DNA of 64,000 bases from Cymodocea nodosa (GCA_036874045.1 CM072343.1:9816001-9880000), one strand, 5' to 3'; counted from the first letter of the stretch, positions 11,111 to 22,425 are shown. The notes: a model not told the origin generated them from the sequence alone. A program made the numbers and translations.

Positions 11111-13208
11111 TGTTGAGGTTTTTGTTGTCCCCAAAATAAGATCTTAAAACTCACAAAGGAACCAAAATGATAAAACATTAAACTCAAAACTCATTTTAAA
11201 ATAACCGCAAGCGTACGGTGCAATTGTAATATACTCCGACGAGTACAGGTCGAATCCACAAGGATTTGGCTTTTACAAAATACTACTAAGGTGCAAAAAC
11301 AATAATAATTGCATGTGATTCAAAGTTTATCAAAAATTCACTCAATAGAGTATAAATTTCTCATTTTCATTCATAAAACACTAAACCACTACAGCACAGA
11401 ATCTCGAAATTCAGTCAAGTTCACACATATCCTCCTCTCAGTATCTCAATGATAAAATGTAGTAAAAATATCATACTGAGTACTCATTGGATTAACTTTA
11501 CAACCCCACTGATTTCGTTAAAACATCTGAAATGGTCAAGCGTTGGCAATGCTTTTCCTACAAACGCGCAGACTGGCAACTAACATCCCTGAATTGCGCA
11601 CAATTACTTAAAATGAGATAAGATTTTCAAATCTGCACGAAAATCTGCAAAGTCAGTGTGCTTCGAAACTTAACTCATTCATCTAACAGATAAAATTTAC
11701 AGAGGTCGATTTTGTGCTGTATATAAAAAGAAATCGAGTTTGGCACTGAAGCAAAAATTGGGTGAAAAATGCCAGGAGGCGCCAGAAGCGACATCAAAGA
11801 AATAAATTGGAAAACCTATAGAAATCGATTGAAAACATTCTAAAAACTATACAGGAGTAAAGTACACTCGAAGCTCTACAAAATAGAATCAAAAACTAAA
11901 GCAAAACATCACTGGATTAGTAAGTTATGACCTAAACGAAATTGTCAAATTTACAGGATTCTAAACCAACGATCAACATCCACAAATTAGCTTTGTTAGC
12001 ATACAAATATTCACATATGCACAAGATTCAAACCAAATTCATTTCCATTCATTCAAAATAAACATAATAAACTACTGAAATGAAAGTTCTATGATTAAAC
12101 TACAATGTAGCATTACAACTAAACCTAAAACTACCATTACCCTACTGAAATTACAAATAACTCAACTTTAAACAAGAAAATGAAAACCTAAAGAGCTAAA
12201 CCAATACAACCCTTTTTACCTTGAAGTGCAAACTTGTTTTGGAGAAGAATGGTGCATGAGATGTGCTCCTAGCCATCCTCCTAGCCAAGAAATTCGTGGC
12301 TGTCACCACACGAATCCTCTTCCGGAAGCGGGAGGTCTTCAAACACCACCAAACACCAAGAAACAAGTAGTCATCCACCTAAAGTCCACAACCCTTGCCT
12401 TTCTTCTACTAGGAATGATCCACGGAAGAGGGGAGACAGTTGCATGGCTTCAGATGTGCTCCAAACAGCACCCACAAGGTCTGGAAAAGATGCCCTAGCC
12501 GTCCTCCTACTAGCAACCACCAAGAGGAGAAGAGAAGAGGTTGGCCGAACCTTGTCTTCTACCTTGGAGCTCCACGAGAGGGGGGAGAAACACCACCTTC
12601 CATGAGTTCTTGAGGGGGGGGAGAGGGGCTGACGACCACAAGGGCTGGAAATGGGTGTAAGCTCGTCCAAGAGAGGGGAATTGGTAGCCTTGCCTCTCCT
12701 TTTATAGAGGCTTCAAGTGGTGGAACTTGATCTCCACCTTTGATCTTCAATCCAAGGGCTAAGATTCCTCCTATCTTGATTTGCTTTATTTTTCCTATTC
12801 TTCAACCTATAAAACCCAAAAAAATACATTAAAACACTCAAGAAATAAGATAAGCTATATTCCTAAACATGGATACTTCAAAAGGGCCAAAAATCACATT
12901 TTTCATTGAATTCCAGAAATACCCATGTACTTATTTAAATACTTAATCCTAAGTACTAAAGTTAATTTAATCTACTTAATAAAATGAAATTATGTTGCCA
13001 CCAAGATGTAAATGTGTTTACATGAAATGCTAAATAACAAATAGAGTCTCATTTATGCATTACTTTCTTCATTTAAGCCCATAACTACATTATTTGCCCA
13101 AAATGCATTATAACTTAAATCTTCATTAAACACTTATGAGTATATGGCTTTAAGCACATAAAATGCATCACTTAACTATATAAAATATGCATAAATTATG
13201 ACTCTACA
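11111..13208 (-). mobile_element. Solo LTR S5 (Gypsy, minus orientation)
   Basis: 2098 bp with TG and CA ends. Read on the minus strand it begins TGTAGAGTCATAATTTATGC, close to the start of S1-S4. Near its end it has the conserved Gypsy LTR tail (GGATTCGACCTGTACT, then CACCGTACGCTTGCGG). There are no genes inside; apparent ORFs at 12196-12750 lie in a GC-richer stretch and match no known protein. It lacks a 5-bp target duplication; a ~92-bp direct repeat flanks it instead. It separates gag from the F-box ORF of Gypsy-B. Confidence 0.8.
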
Positions 13209-13301
13209 GTAGTATCATAGAGTTATTACTTAACTCAATGAACTTAGTCCATTGAGTTATGACCTAACTCCACGAGAGTGTGAAGTAGCTATGTTAATTT
13301 T
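13209..13301. repeat. Right copy of the ~92-bp duplication flanking S5
   Basis: Matches 11018-11110 apart from one visible substitution and continues directly into the leader of the F-box ORF, so this side keeps the original downstream context. Confidence 0.88.
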
Positions 13302-13328
13302 TGTTTATGTTATATAGAATCACAACAA

Positions 13329-14465
13329 ATGGAATTGATGAAATTACCATTAGATGCACTAATGGAAGTACTGAGTAACCTGTCAGCTAAAGATCTGTGT
13401 AGATTATGTTGTGTATCAAAGGAAATCAAAGACTGTGTCAAAGAAAAATATTTTCATGGACTACAAGCTGCAAAAATGACTAAGATTAGAGATGGATTTT
13501 TATGGAAGTCATTTAATCGTAGTTCAATCTGCTATGAATATCTGAATATAGAAGAAACTGCTGGAATTCCAACCAATACATTAAAAGGAATAGATCATAT
13601 TATGGGGATGGATGAAGGATTAATTATATACAGAACCAAACCAAGGTATGCAATTCGGTTACCCGACATTTTGATTAGAAATCCTATCACAAGAGAAGAA
13701 TGGAATATAAGAAGGCCTAATAGATATGAAATACCAACTAAAAATTGTGGGTCAGCTTTAATATTTTTTGATAAAAATTCAGCCATTCCTGAAAAATTAT
13801 ATTATTGGAGACCAACTGGAAATTGGGATAAATATTTATGCTTAAGTGTGTATAATTTTCTGAATAGATCTTGAACTAAAAATACTATGATATATCTAAG
13901 ACAGAAATCATTAATTAACAGCATGCATGTCATACTTGATGGATATATATGTCTATTCACAAATATATCAGTTGCATTTAGATCTGATTTATGCATAGTA
14001 AGCATAGATAGTTATGATGATTTTATAGAAATATTACCTATACCAAGTGATATAGCTAAACCACCGACTTCAGAATATGATCAAATTCAATTGGGAATGT
14101 GGTATAATGAATAAGATAATGCTACTTTATGTCTGATAAGATGGTGGGATGAATTGAAGAAATTTCAAATATGGATTATGAAAGACCTAAATGAATGGAA
14201 GTGGGAAGAAGAATATATTGAAGTAGATATAGAAATAGAAACAACTACATTATCTTGGAACACAAGAGGATCCCTTTCTACATTTCATTTCATTAATGGT
14301 AATACACTTATATTTAGTATTGATAACATACTGCAAGTTTACAAGCTAAAAAGGAAAGCAAATTGCATTAAAACAGAATTAATAGCAAGAAGAATTATGC
14401 TTAAAAAGTTTGCATGGACTAACACGTTTATTCCATTTGTTACTACTTTTCAATCATGTTTTTAA
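13329..14465 (+). pseudogene. F-box/FBA-like ORF carried by Gypsy-B
   Basis: 379 codons in one frame from ATG 13329 to TAA 14465, interrupted only by TGA at 13872-13874 (Trp in the sister copy) and TAA at 14112-14114 (Tyr in the sister copy). Residues about 5-40 (LPLDALMEVLSNLSAKDLCRL then CCVSKEI) match the F-box, which binds SKP1 in SCF ubiquitin ligases. The remainder resembles an F-box-associated domain: RNPITREEW near residue 118, then WWDELKKFQIWIMKDLNEWK. Length fits plant F-box/FBA proteins. It lies in the sense direction between gag and the 3' untranslated region and has a counterpart in Gypsy-A. No introns are seen. Its target is unknown. Capture of a host gene is the simplest explanation. 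Confidence 0.8.
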
Positions 14466-16229
14466 ACTATGATTCTGTGCTTTTAATTTTGTGTGTATTT
14501 TGCATTTTTCTTAATTTTAGTTTTATTCTAAAAAAAAAAAAAACAACAACAAAATATCAATCCAGTTTGTTGGTATCTGTTCTAGGAAATCAACTGGCTT
14601 GCTTGTGAGCCACCAAAGGCATAGGAGCATGGGTTCCACACGACACTAATTTAACAAGTTAAATTGTTATGTTGTTATATACTTTGCTTTTATGTGTGAA
14701 TGAAAAGTTTTTTAGAATAAAAAATTGAAAGATATTGAAGAAGATACAAAAGGACGAGGTATGTAATTGATTACTTATCATGAATTTACATTTCAACTAA
14801 GTTCGTTGAGTTAGATGCTAAGTCAATGAAACAATATTCATGCCTACTATAATTACTGTATTTATTGTAAAATCTTTTACATTGAGGACAATGCAAAATG
14901 TAGGTATGGGGGGGAGGTAATTAAAGTAATAGCCATGTAATTTTGTTAATTAGAGGAATTAGAATGGTACTGCAAAAGTTCTGTATGTGGAAATTGAAAA
15001 TTTTTTTTTTGAACAAGAATTTGTTGTAACTATCTGATATTTGAAACTATAAAATTTTTAAGAACTATGACTGCTTGAATGTTATATTTATAATCTTATA
15101 TAAGATGCTACAAATTTTATTATTCATACAAATCTAGATATAGTATCTTATGTTGTTGCTGAATTTTATGAGTTTAACAATTTCACAATTTTAAAATGAA
15201 ATCAAAATGCTTAACTGAAACTCAGTAAATTATCTAAAATCTTGAAAGAGCTGAAATGTTGATTTTTGGATTAAATGAAATACATATGATCAAGGATACA
15301 TTTAATTTGATTGATTAAACTTGTAGAATGATTTATGTGTAGAGCTTAGTAAACTATAGAAAAAGTACGAGCTTATTGACATGGATTCATATTTTTAGTA
15401 AATAATAGAAGCAAGACTATATGAGATTTGTGTTTTATTGCATCTGTATTAATGAAATACATAAATATATTGTGTTTGTTTACTGTTAAAAAAAAAAAAA
15501 GAAAAAGAAGAAAAACTTTGAGAGTTTATTGACTTGTTTAATCATGAGCCTTTTGTACTTGAGCAGATAGGTATGTAAGGATTGTTGACCTGAAAAAGGA
15601 CTCTTTAAATCTGGCAACCTAAGATCCTGATCAGATCTGGGATTATTGACTGAAAGCTCGATACATGGGTACACTAGAAAGCTCTTGTATGATTCAAGCT
15701 TGTCAAATTAACTTTTAAAGTACAAATATGAATATACTATTTTGAAAAGATACAAGTGTTTTGTGAAATGCAGATATCTTTTGAATCGAGTATATGTTCT
15801 ATTATCTAAAATTGCTGAAGTATAAATCTAGAATAGACTTTTGAAGTTGTTTATTTAAGATACAATTCTTTATTCTACTTGTCTTAATCATATTAAATTG
15901 GATTGTGTTTTGATTCATATGTACTTGAAATTTATTCTGGAAATCATATTAGAAAATTCAGGATGATAGATGCTAAAAAGAAGAACAAATGATAACATAA
16001 TTAACACCTATGTGATACTGATATATTTTGTATGTAATTTACATATATTCTAAGTATATTTATAGGTTGAAGAGGAGAAAACAAAGTTAAAACAGATTAC
16101 TAAAACATACAGAAAATCTATATAGTAATCTAATTTATTATTTTAAAGAAGAACTAGGTGAAGAATTAATTTTAGCAATTTAGAAAGACCAACTAATTAG
16201 ATCTTAGTTTGCTAAGGGACTAGCAAAAT
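14466..16229 (+). other. Gypsy-B 3' non-coding region
   Basis: No gene. It has an internal polypurine tract at 14902-14917, a poly(A)/purine run at 15488-15515, and a stretch (about 15215-16080) that is conserved in Gypsy-A (26440-27250), in D-left (minus, about 39470-40294) and partly in D-right (54160-54390). The conserved words include GATCTGGGATTATTGACTGA and CTCTTGTATGATTCAAGCTT. Confidence 0.7.
14902..14917 (+). other. Internal polypurine tract
   Basis: GGTATGGGGGGGAGG type run following CATTGAGGACAATGCAAAATG. This is the wording usually seen just before the 3' part of Athila elements. It lies 1.3 kb before the true terminal tract at 16230-16245. The sister copy is at 26085-26100. Confidence 0.6.
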
Positions 16230-16245
16230 TTAAGTATGGGGGAAG
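16230..16245 (+). other. Terminal polypurine tract
   Basis: AAGTATGGGGGAAG ends directly at the TG of the 3' LTR, the position expected for the plus-strand primer of reverse transcription. Confidence 0.85.
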
Positions 16246-18313
16246 TGTTTAGAATGAAAAAATGCAAAATATTAACGGTTAAATGATGGTTAATTGCATA
16301 ATATTTAGCTTATCATATGAGAATTAAGCCATTATGTTATAATTGCACTGTTATATGATTTAATGAAAGAATTTGCATAAATTCAGGGAATTAATGTTAA
16401 TTTAGTACATTTCTGAACTATCGGTAAGTTGTTGGTTTTTAATTCTTTAGTATCTGAATTTTCTATTATTTTTAGGAGAGTTATATTGCATATACCAGAC
16501 AGTTATGTTTTAAATGCTAAAAGAATATTTAAGTGACCAGTATCAACTAGTTGAGTTAGTGTTCTTTTTGGTTAAAAGATCATGTGCCAACTCGTTGAGT
16601 TACAGGTTTAAAGGTATAAAAAGATCACGTGGGAACTTGTTGAGTTAGTGAATGAAAACCGTAAGTTATATATTTAAACTCGTTAAGTTAGAATGATGAT
16701 GCATATGTTTAACTCGTTAAGTTAGCATAACTGTACGCGTTGGGTTACATGAATACACACTAAGGTAACGTGTTATGTTAGCAACTTATTTCATTATTGC
16801 ACGTGTTTTATAGTTAAATCAACGAAGTAAGTCCATTGAGTTATTTGTAACTCCACGGACCATTTATTTTCTAATATGCCATTATAGCGGTTACAGAAAC
16901 AGGACATTAGAAGGAAAGCCACGATTGCACATATCACACAGGAATTCACTCTTGGAAGGGAGAAGAAATCACCATCGTTGATTTGAATGAAGGAAATACA
17001 ATCGATCATTTAAAGCAGAAGCAGTTACTACTGAAGAAATATAAAAAAAGAGGAGAAAAAATGAAGAAGGTGTGGTTTGTGGTGTGTGGCAGTGTGTGTA
17101 AAGGTGGAGGTCCACGCTAACTACAGGCAGCGTCGAAAGTTCACTACATCATCCACACCATCACTAACAATTCACCAACATTACCATAATCACCAACCAT
17201 CAGAGGTCTGTGAGGATACTTTCCTGATGTTAGGTCGATTCCGAGCTAAACATAGTGTCTGACAACCACTGTGAGGAGTGATTACATTGCGGAAAGGGAA
17301 GCCATTTTCACCTAGCACCGACTCATATCACAGGAGATTGTAAAGCTTCTAGCCTTGGTTTTAGGTTGATGCCAGTATGCTGAAGAGGAGATCATCTTGC
17401 AATTCTGGACTTGCGATTCTATAGGGAGAGGAGGCAGAATTATAAGTGATTAAGTTTTTAGTGGTGTAATCACGTAGCATGTAGTGACGGAAGTATTTAC
17501 TATCGATAGAGATTTTTACATTTCACCTTTCGCCCATTTCATGAACATCTCAAAACAAAAATACCAAAAACAACAACTTATTTGTGTTTATATTTAGTAT
17601 TTAAGTGTTGTATTGTTTGTTTTGTATTATGATTAAAGTTATCATTATTAGTATTGTGAATGTTTTATGTTGTTTGATTCAGAAAATAGAAAATAGTATT
17701 ACAATTTACTGAAATTGATTTGTTCTAGATACTTAAAGATTTTAATGGTTACTATATGAAATATTTGAATGTTAGTGTTGCTTAATGATAAATCTAATAT
17801 TCACTAGCATTAAAGAGCTTAATTGATGTTATTTAAAATCTATGGAACCGCCCAATGGTTGGCCGAATTCCTTTGTAAATAGCAGTATTAAACTGAAAAG
17901 ATAGGCTCGTGGAATTAACTTAGGTCCAAGAGATTAGTCCATTGAGTTAGCCATAACTCCACGAACTTAGTCCGTTGTGTTAACTGTAACTCAACGGAGT
18001 GATTTCCAAACACATTAAGTTTTATAATATTAAAAATAGAACAGTACACAATTCTTACTCAATTCTCTGTGGGATCAACCTGTACATGCACACAAATACA
18101 ATATACATTGTGCACTTGTAGTTAAAATATAAATTGGAATTAATATCTGATTTGTGTGAAATGTTGTTTGTTTACTTTTAAAAAGAAATTATTGATATAA
18201 GTATAATGACAAATTAACTAAGTTAAAAACAGAAGTTAACAAATACAAGTTATTTGGTGTTGTTGCCTAGGAACCAAACAAGTTCTCTAGTGCCACCTAA
18301 AGTAACCCGAACA
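16246..18313 (+). repeat. Gypsy-B 3' LTR
   Basis: 2068 bp from TGTTTAGAATG to CCGAACA. It aligns with 980-3214 and lacks the 2909-3038 insertion. It shows the same motif clusters (16545-16860 and 17910-18000) and TATA-like stretch (about 17030-17050). It is followed by the CAAGA duplication. Confidence 0.92.
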
Positions 18314-18318
18314 CAAGA
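18314..18318. repeat. Target-site duplication, right copy (CAAGA)
   Basis: Directly follows the 3' LTR and matches 975-979. The integrase gene of Gypsy-A continues from here. Confidence 0.92.
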
Positions 18319-18495
18319 CCTTACATAGTTCAAAATATTTCTTCCTATGGAACTATAGAAATTCAAAATCCTAAAAATCAAAATATATTTAAAGTAAATG
18401 GACAAAAACTTAGACCTATTTTGAAATTTCCAAAAAGTTCCTTGGGAATTATAGAAGAAGTAAGAGTAGAGGACTACTTGAACTTTATTAAGTAA
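18314..18495 (+). pseudogene. Gypsy-A integrase C-terminal end
   Basis: Continues 1-979 after removal of Gypsy-B. It reads the family C terminus (IEIQNPKNQNIFKVNGQK, then SLGIIEEVRVEDY) and ends at TAA 18493-18495. It aligns with 5570-5745 of Gypsy-B. Confidence 0.88.
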
Positions 18496-19192
18496 GAAAT
18501 ATATATATGTTTCTTGTGTAAAAAAAAAAACTTATTTTAAATATAGTAACGATTCAATTGAAAGAAATTATCGATTTTACCGAAACATATATTAAAAGAA
18601 AAAAATATTGTTACGGTCACACTAAAAGGATCCATTGGTTTGACCAAAACATAATATATATATATATATATATTATATTAAGTAAAAGTGTCAATTTTAC
18701 CGAAGCATGGTATCGATTCAACTAAAAGAAAAAGAAAAAAATGTGTAAATGTCAATTCGATCGAGGAAATGCAATGGTTTGATCAAAGTTAAGGAAATAG
18801 AAAAATTAAGAGTCGGTCAGACTAGAGATTCTTTGGTCTAAACCGAATTATAAATTATTATTATAATTTTTTTTATTAGTACAACTTTTTTAGAAGTTCA
18901 TTGAGTTAAGCTTAACTCAACAAACTTACTCCGTTGAGTTAACTATAACTCAACGAAGTATTTAAGGTAAGTCCACAGACTTAGTTCGTGGAGTTAACTG
19001 TAACTCCATGGAGTAGTACGTCTAAGTAATGATAAATTGTGTGGGAAATGATCTGATTAGCCACCAAAAATTTAGGGTTTATTTATACTAAAACTTAGGT
19101 TTTGGGGGCATTATCCACAGAAATCATTTAGAACTTAGAACAGTAAAGATCAGAGCCATGCCATCCCGTTCCATAAGGCAACGAAGATAGAG
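18496..19192 (+). promoter_or_regulatory. Spacer before Gypsy-A ORF2
   Basis: Non-coding counterpart of 5746-6393: ACCGAA-type words at 18545-18860, an (AT)n microsatellite at about 18651-18674, a GTTGAGTTA/TAACTCAAC cluster at 18895-19015, and TTTATTTATAC at about 19078-19088, about 105 bp before the ORF2 ATG. Promoter role is inferred from the order of these parts and its conservation. Confidence 0.55.
18901..18955. repeat. 20-bp perfect palindrome plus GTTA-N4-TAAC hairpin
   Basis: TTGAGTTAAGCTTAACTCAA (18901-18920) equals its own reverse complement. It is followed by arm CGTTGAGTTA (18932-18941), loop ACTA, arm TAACTCAACG (18946-18955), all ten positions paired. Confidence 0.88.
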
Positions 19193-21424
19193 ATGGAGCA
19201 AAACTTCTAGGATCAAATTAACACTACAGAATACCTCAAACAACCGGAGGAATGACATTCAAGGTAGAAGATCAGAAATACTACTAGAGAAAAGCAACTT
19301 GAAAAGGTAGAAGACGACCTCTTCTTCTTTACAAGAAGGCTCGTAAATTTGAATATTAGAATAGTTGTGATAATGGAAACAAGAATACGAGTTGCAATTG
19401 AAACTACTATTAATAGGGAAAGAAAAATCAGGCTGAACAATGAAGTTGCCCTAGAACTTATAAGAAGGAAATCACAGTTGTGGTTTATAAGAAAGATAGT
19501 TACAAAAGCAGCTATTCAACGAGAAAAAGAACAAGTTGAAATGTTTGTAGAACAAGAGCAACAGCTGGAACCTTCACAACAACAACTAAGAGAGCAAGTT
19601 GAAGCGTCTATAGGAGTAGAGCAATAGCTAGGAACTTCATGTCAACCTCAACAAGGAAGTAAAGTTGTAATGGTAGTTCTAGGATCTAAGGAGGAAGAAA
19701 AAGAATTAGAAGAGTTAGTTCAACTCTATAAAGACCACGGTGCTGATGAAGCCTTGGCAAGAGTTAAAGCACTTATTTTATTTGATGGAGTTCAGAGGAG
19801 AAGAATCCAAGAAAGAGTACATGCAAGAATCAAAGATAGATTACAACAGCAAGTAGTTGCAACACCAAGTGCAAGAGAAGTTGAGGCTGGTCCATCGAGA
19901 CCAGCAACTATAGAGAAAGTGAAACAGGAAGAGCTAGTACTTGTGGCTCGAGGGCTTGAAGAGCCCATTTTTGTTGACCTATTATCAGAAGAAGAAGATT
20001 AGGCACAACTATTTAGAAGAAGAAAATGAAAAGAAATAGTGCCTAAGGTTGAAGAAGAAATTAAATCAGAACCTGTAGTACTAGTAGCAAGGCATAAAGA
20101 GCCCATTTTTGTGGATTTGCTATCAGAAGAAGAAGAAGATCAAGTACTGGAGCAAAGAAGAGAAGAAAAATAAGCTGAAATTAGTCTACAGCCTAAAGAA
20201 TTGGAAAAAGAAGTTAGGGTAGAAAATGCTATGCCCGAGACTCCATCCCAATCTACCATAGAATCAGAAAGAACAGTAACAATGTAGATTGGTAGTGAGG
20301 AGGAAGAAGAAAGAAAAGAAGCTGAGTAGGAAGCTAAACAGAAAGAAAAGAATTCAATAGATTCCTCTAAAGAGAATGAAACTCTTCAGCAACTTATAGA
20401 GAAAATACAAGATAAAAGTATGGAAAGTTCTGCAAGCTCTCCACCACATTCCAAAATTGAAAGGCAGGAATCTCTGAATTGTTTTCAACAACAATTATAA
20501 CAACAAGCTCAGTAGATTGAAGAAGAAAGTCAAGAATAAACCCCTCTAGAGCAATAAATCCAAATCCCTAGCCCAACAGAAGCAACTATTCTGAATGAAA
20601 TTCATTTCTGGAGTTAGGAAGCTTATGATAAGTATCAAGAAATAAAGGGGTATGATATAATTTATAGCAGGCCAGTTAATTGGATTGGAATGGAGGATAT
20701 GAAAGAATTATTTGAATTTCAGGGCCAACTGCAATTTATTCCTAAAGCAAAAGGGTATGCAATTTATGAAAATTTAGTGCCCAACTTTTATGCAAACCTA
20801 AGGGAGGAAGAAGGAAAATTAATTTCTAATGTGGAAGAAGTTAATTTTTAGATAACACCTGAACTCCTCCACAACATTTTTGAACTGAAAAATGAAGGGA
20901 TTGAAATTTTGGAAAATACAACTACAACTAAATGGACAGAACGAGAAATCAAGCAATGTTTGGCCATCGATCCTAGTGTGCCATTACTAAATAGACTGAA
21001 GTATTTAAATAGGAAAGCGCACATGGTGGCAAACATTTTAGTTAAAACTGTCTATCAAAGGCATGACCACGGCATTGAACTAAGTCAATTTGTTAAATGG
21101 GCCACGTATGCAATTGTAAATAGAATTCATGTTAATTGGTGTCAAGTCTTCCTATCAAAGATTAAATCAGCAAAGAATAAACTATTTTATGGGAACTTAA
21201 TACCAGAATTAATGGTGGAAGGAAAAGATTTCATGAAATGGACGTCTAAAAGGATGAGATCAAGAACCATTTCAGTGAAAGAATACAAAAATTATGCTGC
21301 TATTGCTGCTGGGATGACTATACCTTTTAGAGAATTTATAAGAGCTGTAGAATGAATTAATCAATTAGAACAACAACTAGAAAAGCTCTAGAAGGAAGTA
21401 GTTGAACTAAGGAAGAAGGATTAA
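19193..21424 (+). pseudogene. Gypsy-A ORF2 (putative plant transposon protein type)
   Basis: 744 codons in a single frame from ATG 19193 to TAA 21424, broken by nonsense codons but by no frameshift I can see. The N-terminal third is basic and coiled (Arg/Lys/Glu/Gln-rich). Acidic repeats follow with EEPIFVDLLSEEED (about 19955-20000) and KEPIFVDLLSEEEEDQ (about 20096-20145). The C-terminal half has EIHFWS-EAYDKYQEI, IYENLVPNFYANLREE, then a long uninterrupted stretch (20909-21357) with LLNRLKYLNRKAHMVANIL and GIELSQFVKWATYAIVNRI. It ends in a coiled coil. The repeat core FVDLLSEEE has the look of a SUMO-interaction motif (hydrophobic V-D-L-L next to acids); that is inference. Function is unknown. 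Confidence 0.78.
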
Positions 21425-22425
21425 AATGTATTATTCATCTACTTGTATTGAAAAATATCTGATTGCATGTACTGTAAATGATATATATATATTAATGTTT
21501 GAACATCAATTTGTTTCTAAATTTGTGTGATTGTGAATGAATGATTTAATTGAGAATTGTATTGAAGATGAATATTATATATCTATTTGTTTAAAGCTTT
21601 GTAGGATTGTTTTTTTTTAAAAGTAAACTATTTTACAATTTTATGAATGGTGTGGCTAAATGCACGATGATTTGATAATGTTTGAATATATCTGCATACT
21701 GAAAAGTAAGATGTAATTTCTACATAACATGAAATGAACTGTAAGTTAAATATGCATATAATGTTCAAATTTAAATAAGTTTAAATTGGAACACTACATT
21801 AATGTAATGTATTTAACATTATTTAAGTTGATAAAATGTAAGAAGAAAATATAGAAGTTAAGATGAGTAGTAAGTTTTTAGGAAAATTTGTTAAATGTTA
21901 ACTCAACAAGGTTAGTTCATGGAGTTAACCTTAACTCCATGAAGTCAATATTAAAATATAAGGTCACTCCATTGAGTTATCTGTAACTCAACGAAGTTAG
22001 TCTGTTGAGTTGGCAAATAGTAACTAAGGCAAGTTCGTTGAGTTATCTATAACTCAACGAGGGTAGTTTGTGGAGTTAGTGTAACAGTTATTCTTTTATC
22101 CATGAATGAAACTTCGTGGGTTTAGCGGTTACTAAAATTTGAAATTAGAAGTGGAACACGTATCCATTAAAATAGGAACCATATTATACGTTACAAGACA
22201 CGTTCTTGCAATGAGATTCATTTGCCTTATGGACATGCATTATAAATATAGAATAGAATGTTATTTACTGATAACCAGCAATTGAGGAGAGAAAAGAAAA
22301 TCATTGGGGAATTGGAAGGAGAAGTAGTAGATTCAACTTCATACGTTAACAACTATTTATTGAGAATAAAGCATTAGACTGGTATGTAATTAATCTTCTA
22401 CAATTTAACTTTATGTTAAGAGTTT
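21425..22425 (+). promoter_or_regulatory. Spacer before Gypsy-A gag
   Basis: Non-coding counterpart of 8635-9589. A motif cluster at 21895-22090 includes arm CGTTGAGTTA (22036-22045), loop TCTA, arm TAACTCAACG (22050-22059). TATAAATATA lies at 22241-22250, and GGTATGTAATTAAT at about 22381. Promoter role is inferred. Confidence 0.55.

Larger units (their letters stand above)
980..18313 (+). mobile_element. Gypsy-B, complete LTR element nested in Gypsy-A
   Basis: About 17.3 kb bounded by TGTTTAG and CCGAACA with a 5-bp target duplication. It has two related LTRs, a tRNA-Asp-like primer site, a terminal polypurine tract and decayed genes for zinc knuckle-protease, integrase, ORF2, gag and an F-box-like protein. 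RT/RNase H is absent. The element is inserted in the integrase gene of another member of its own family. A solo LTR (S5) lies inside it. Gene order differs from canonical gag-PR-RT-INT because the capsid-type gag lies 3' of integrase. Confidence 0.9.

Noticed and set aside
12196..12750. Overlapping open frames on both strands in the GC-richer part of S5
   Set aside because: Lies inside a solo LTR, no family resemblance, frames on both strands, and the equivalent block in S1/S4 shows the same artefact.
18651..18674. (AT)n run as a functional palindrome
   Set aside because: Simple microsatellite, absent from the counterpart spacer in Gypsy-B.
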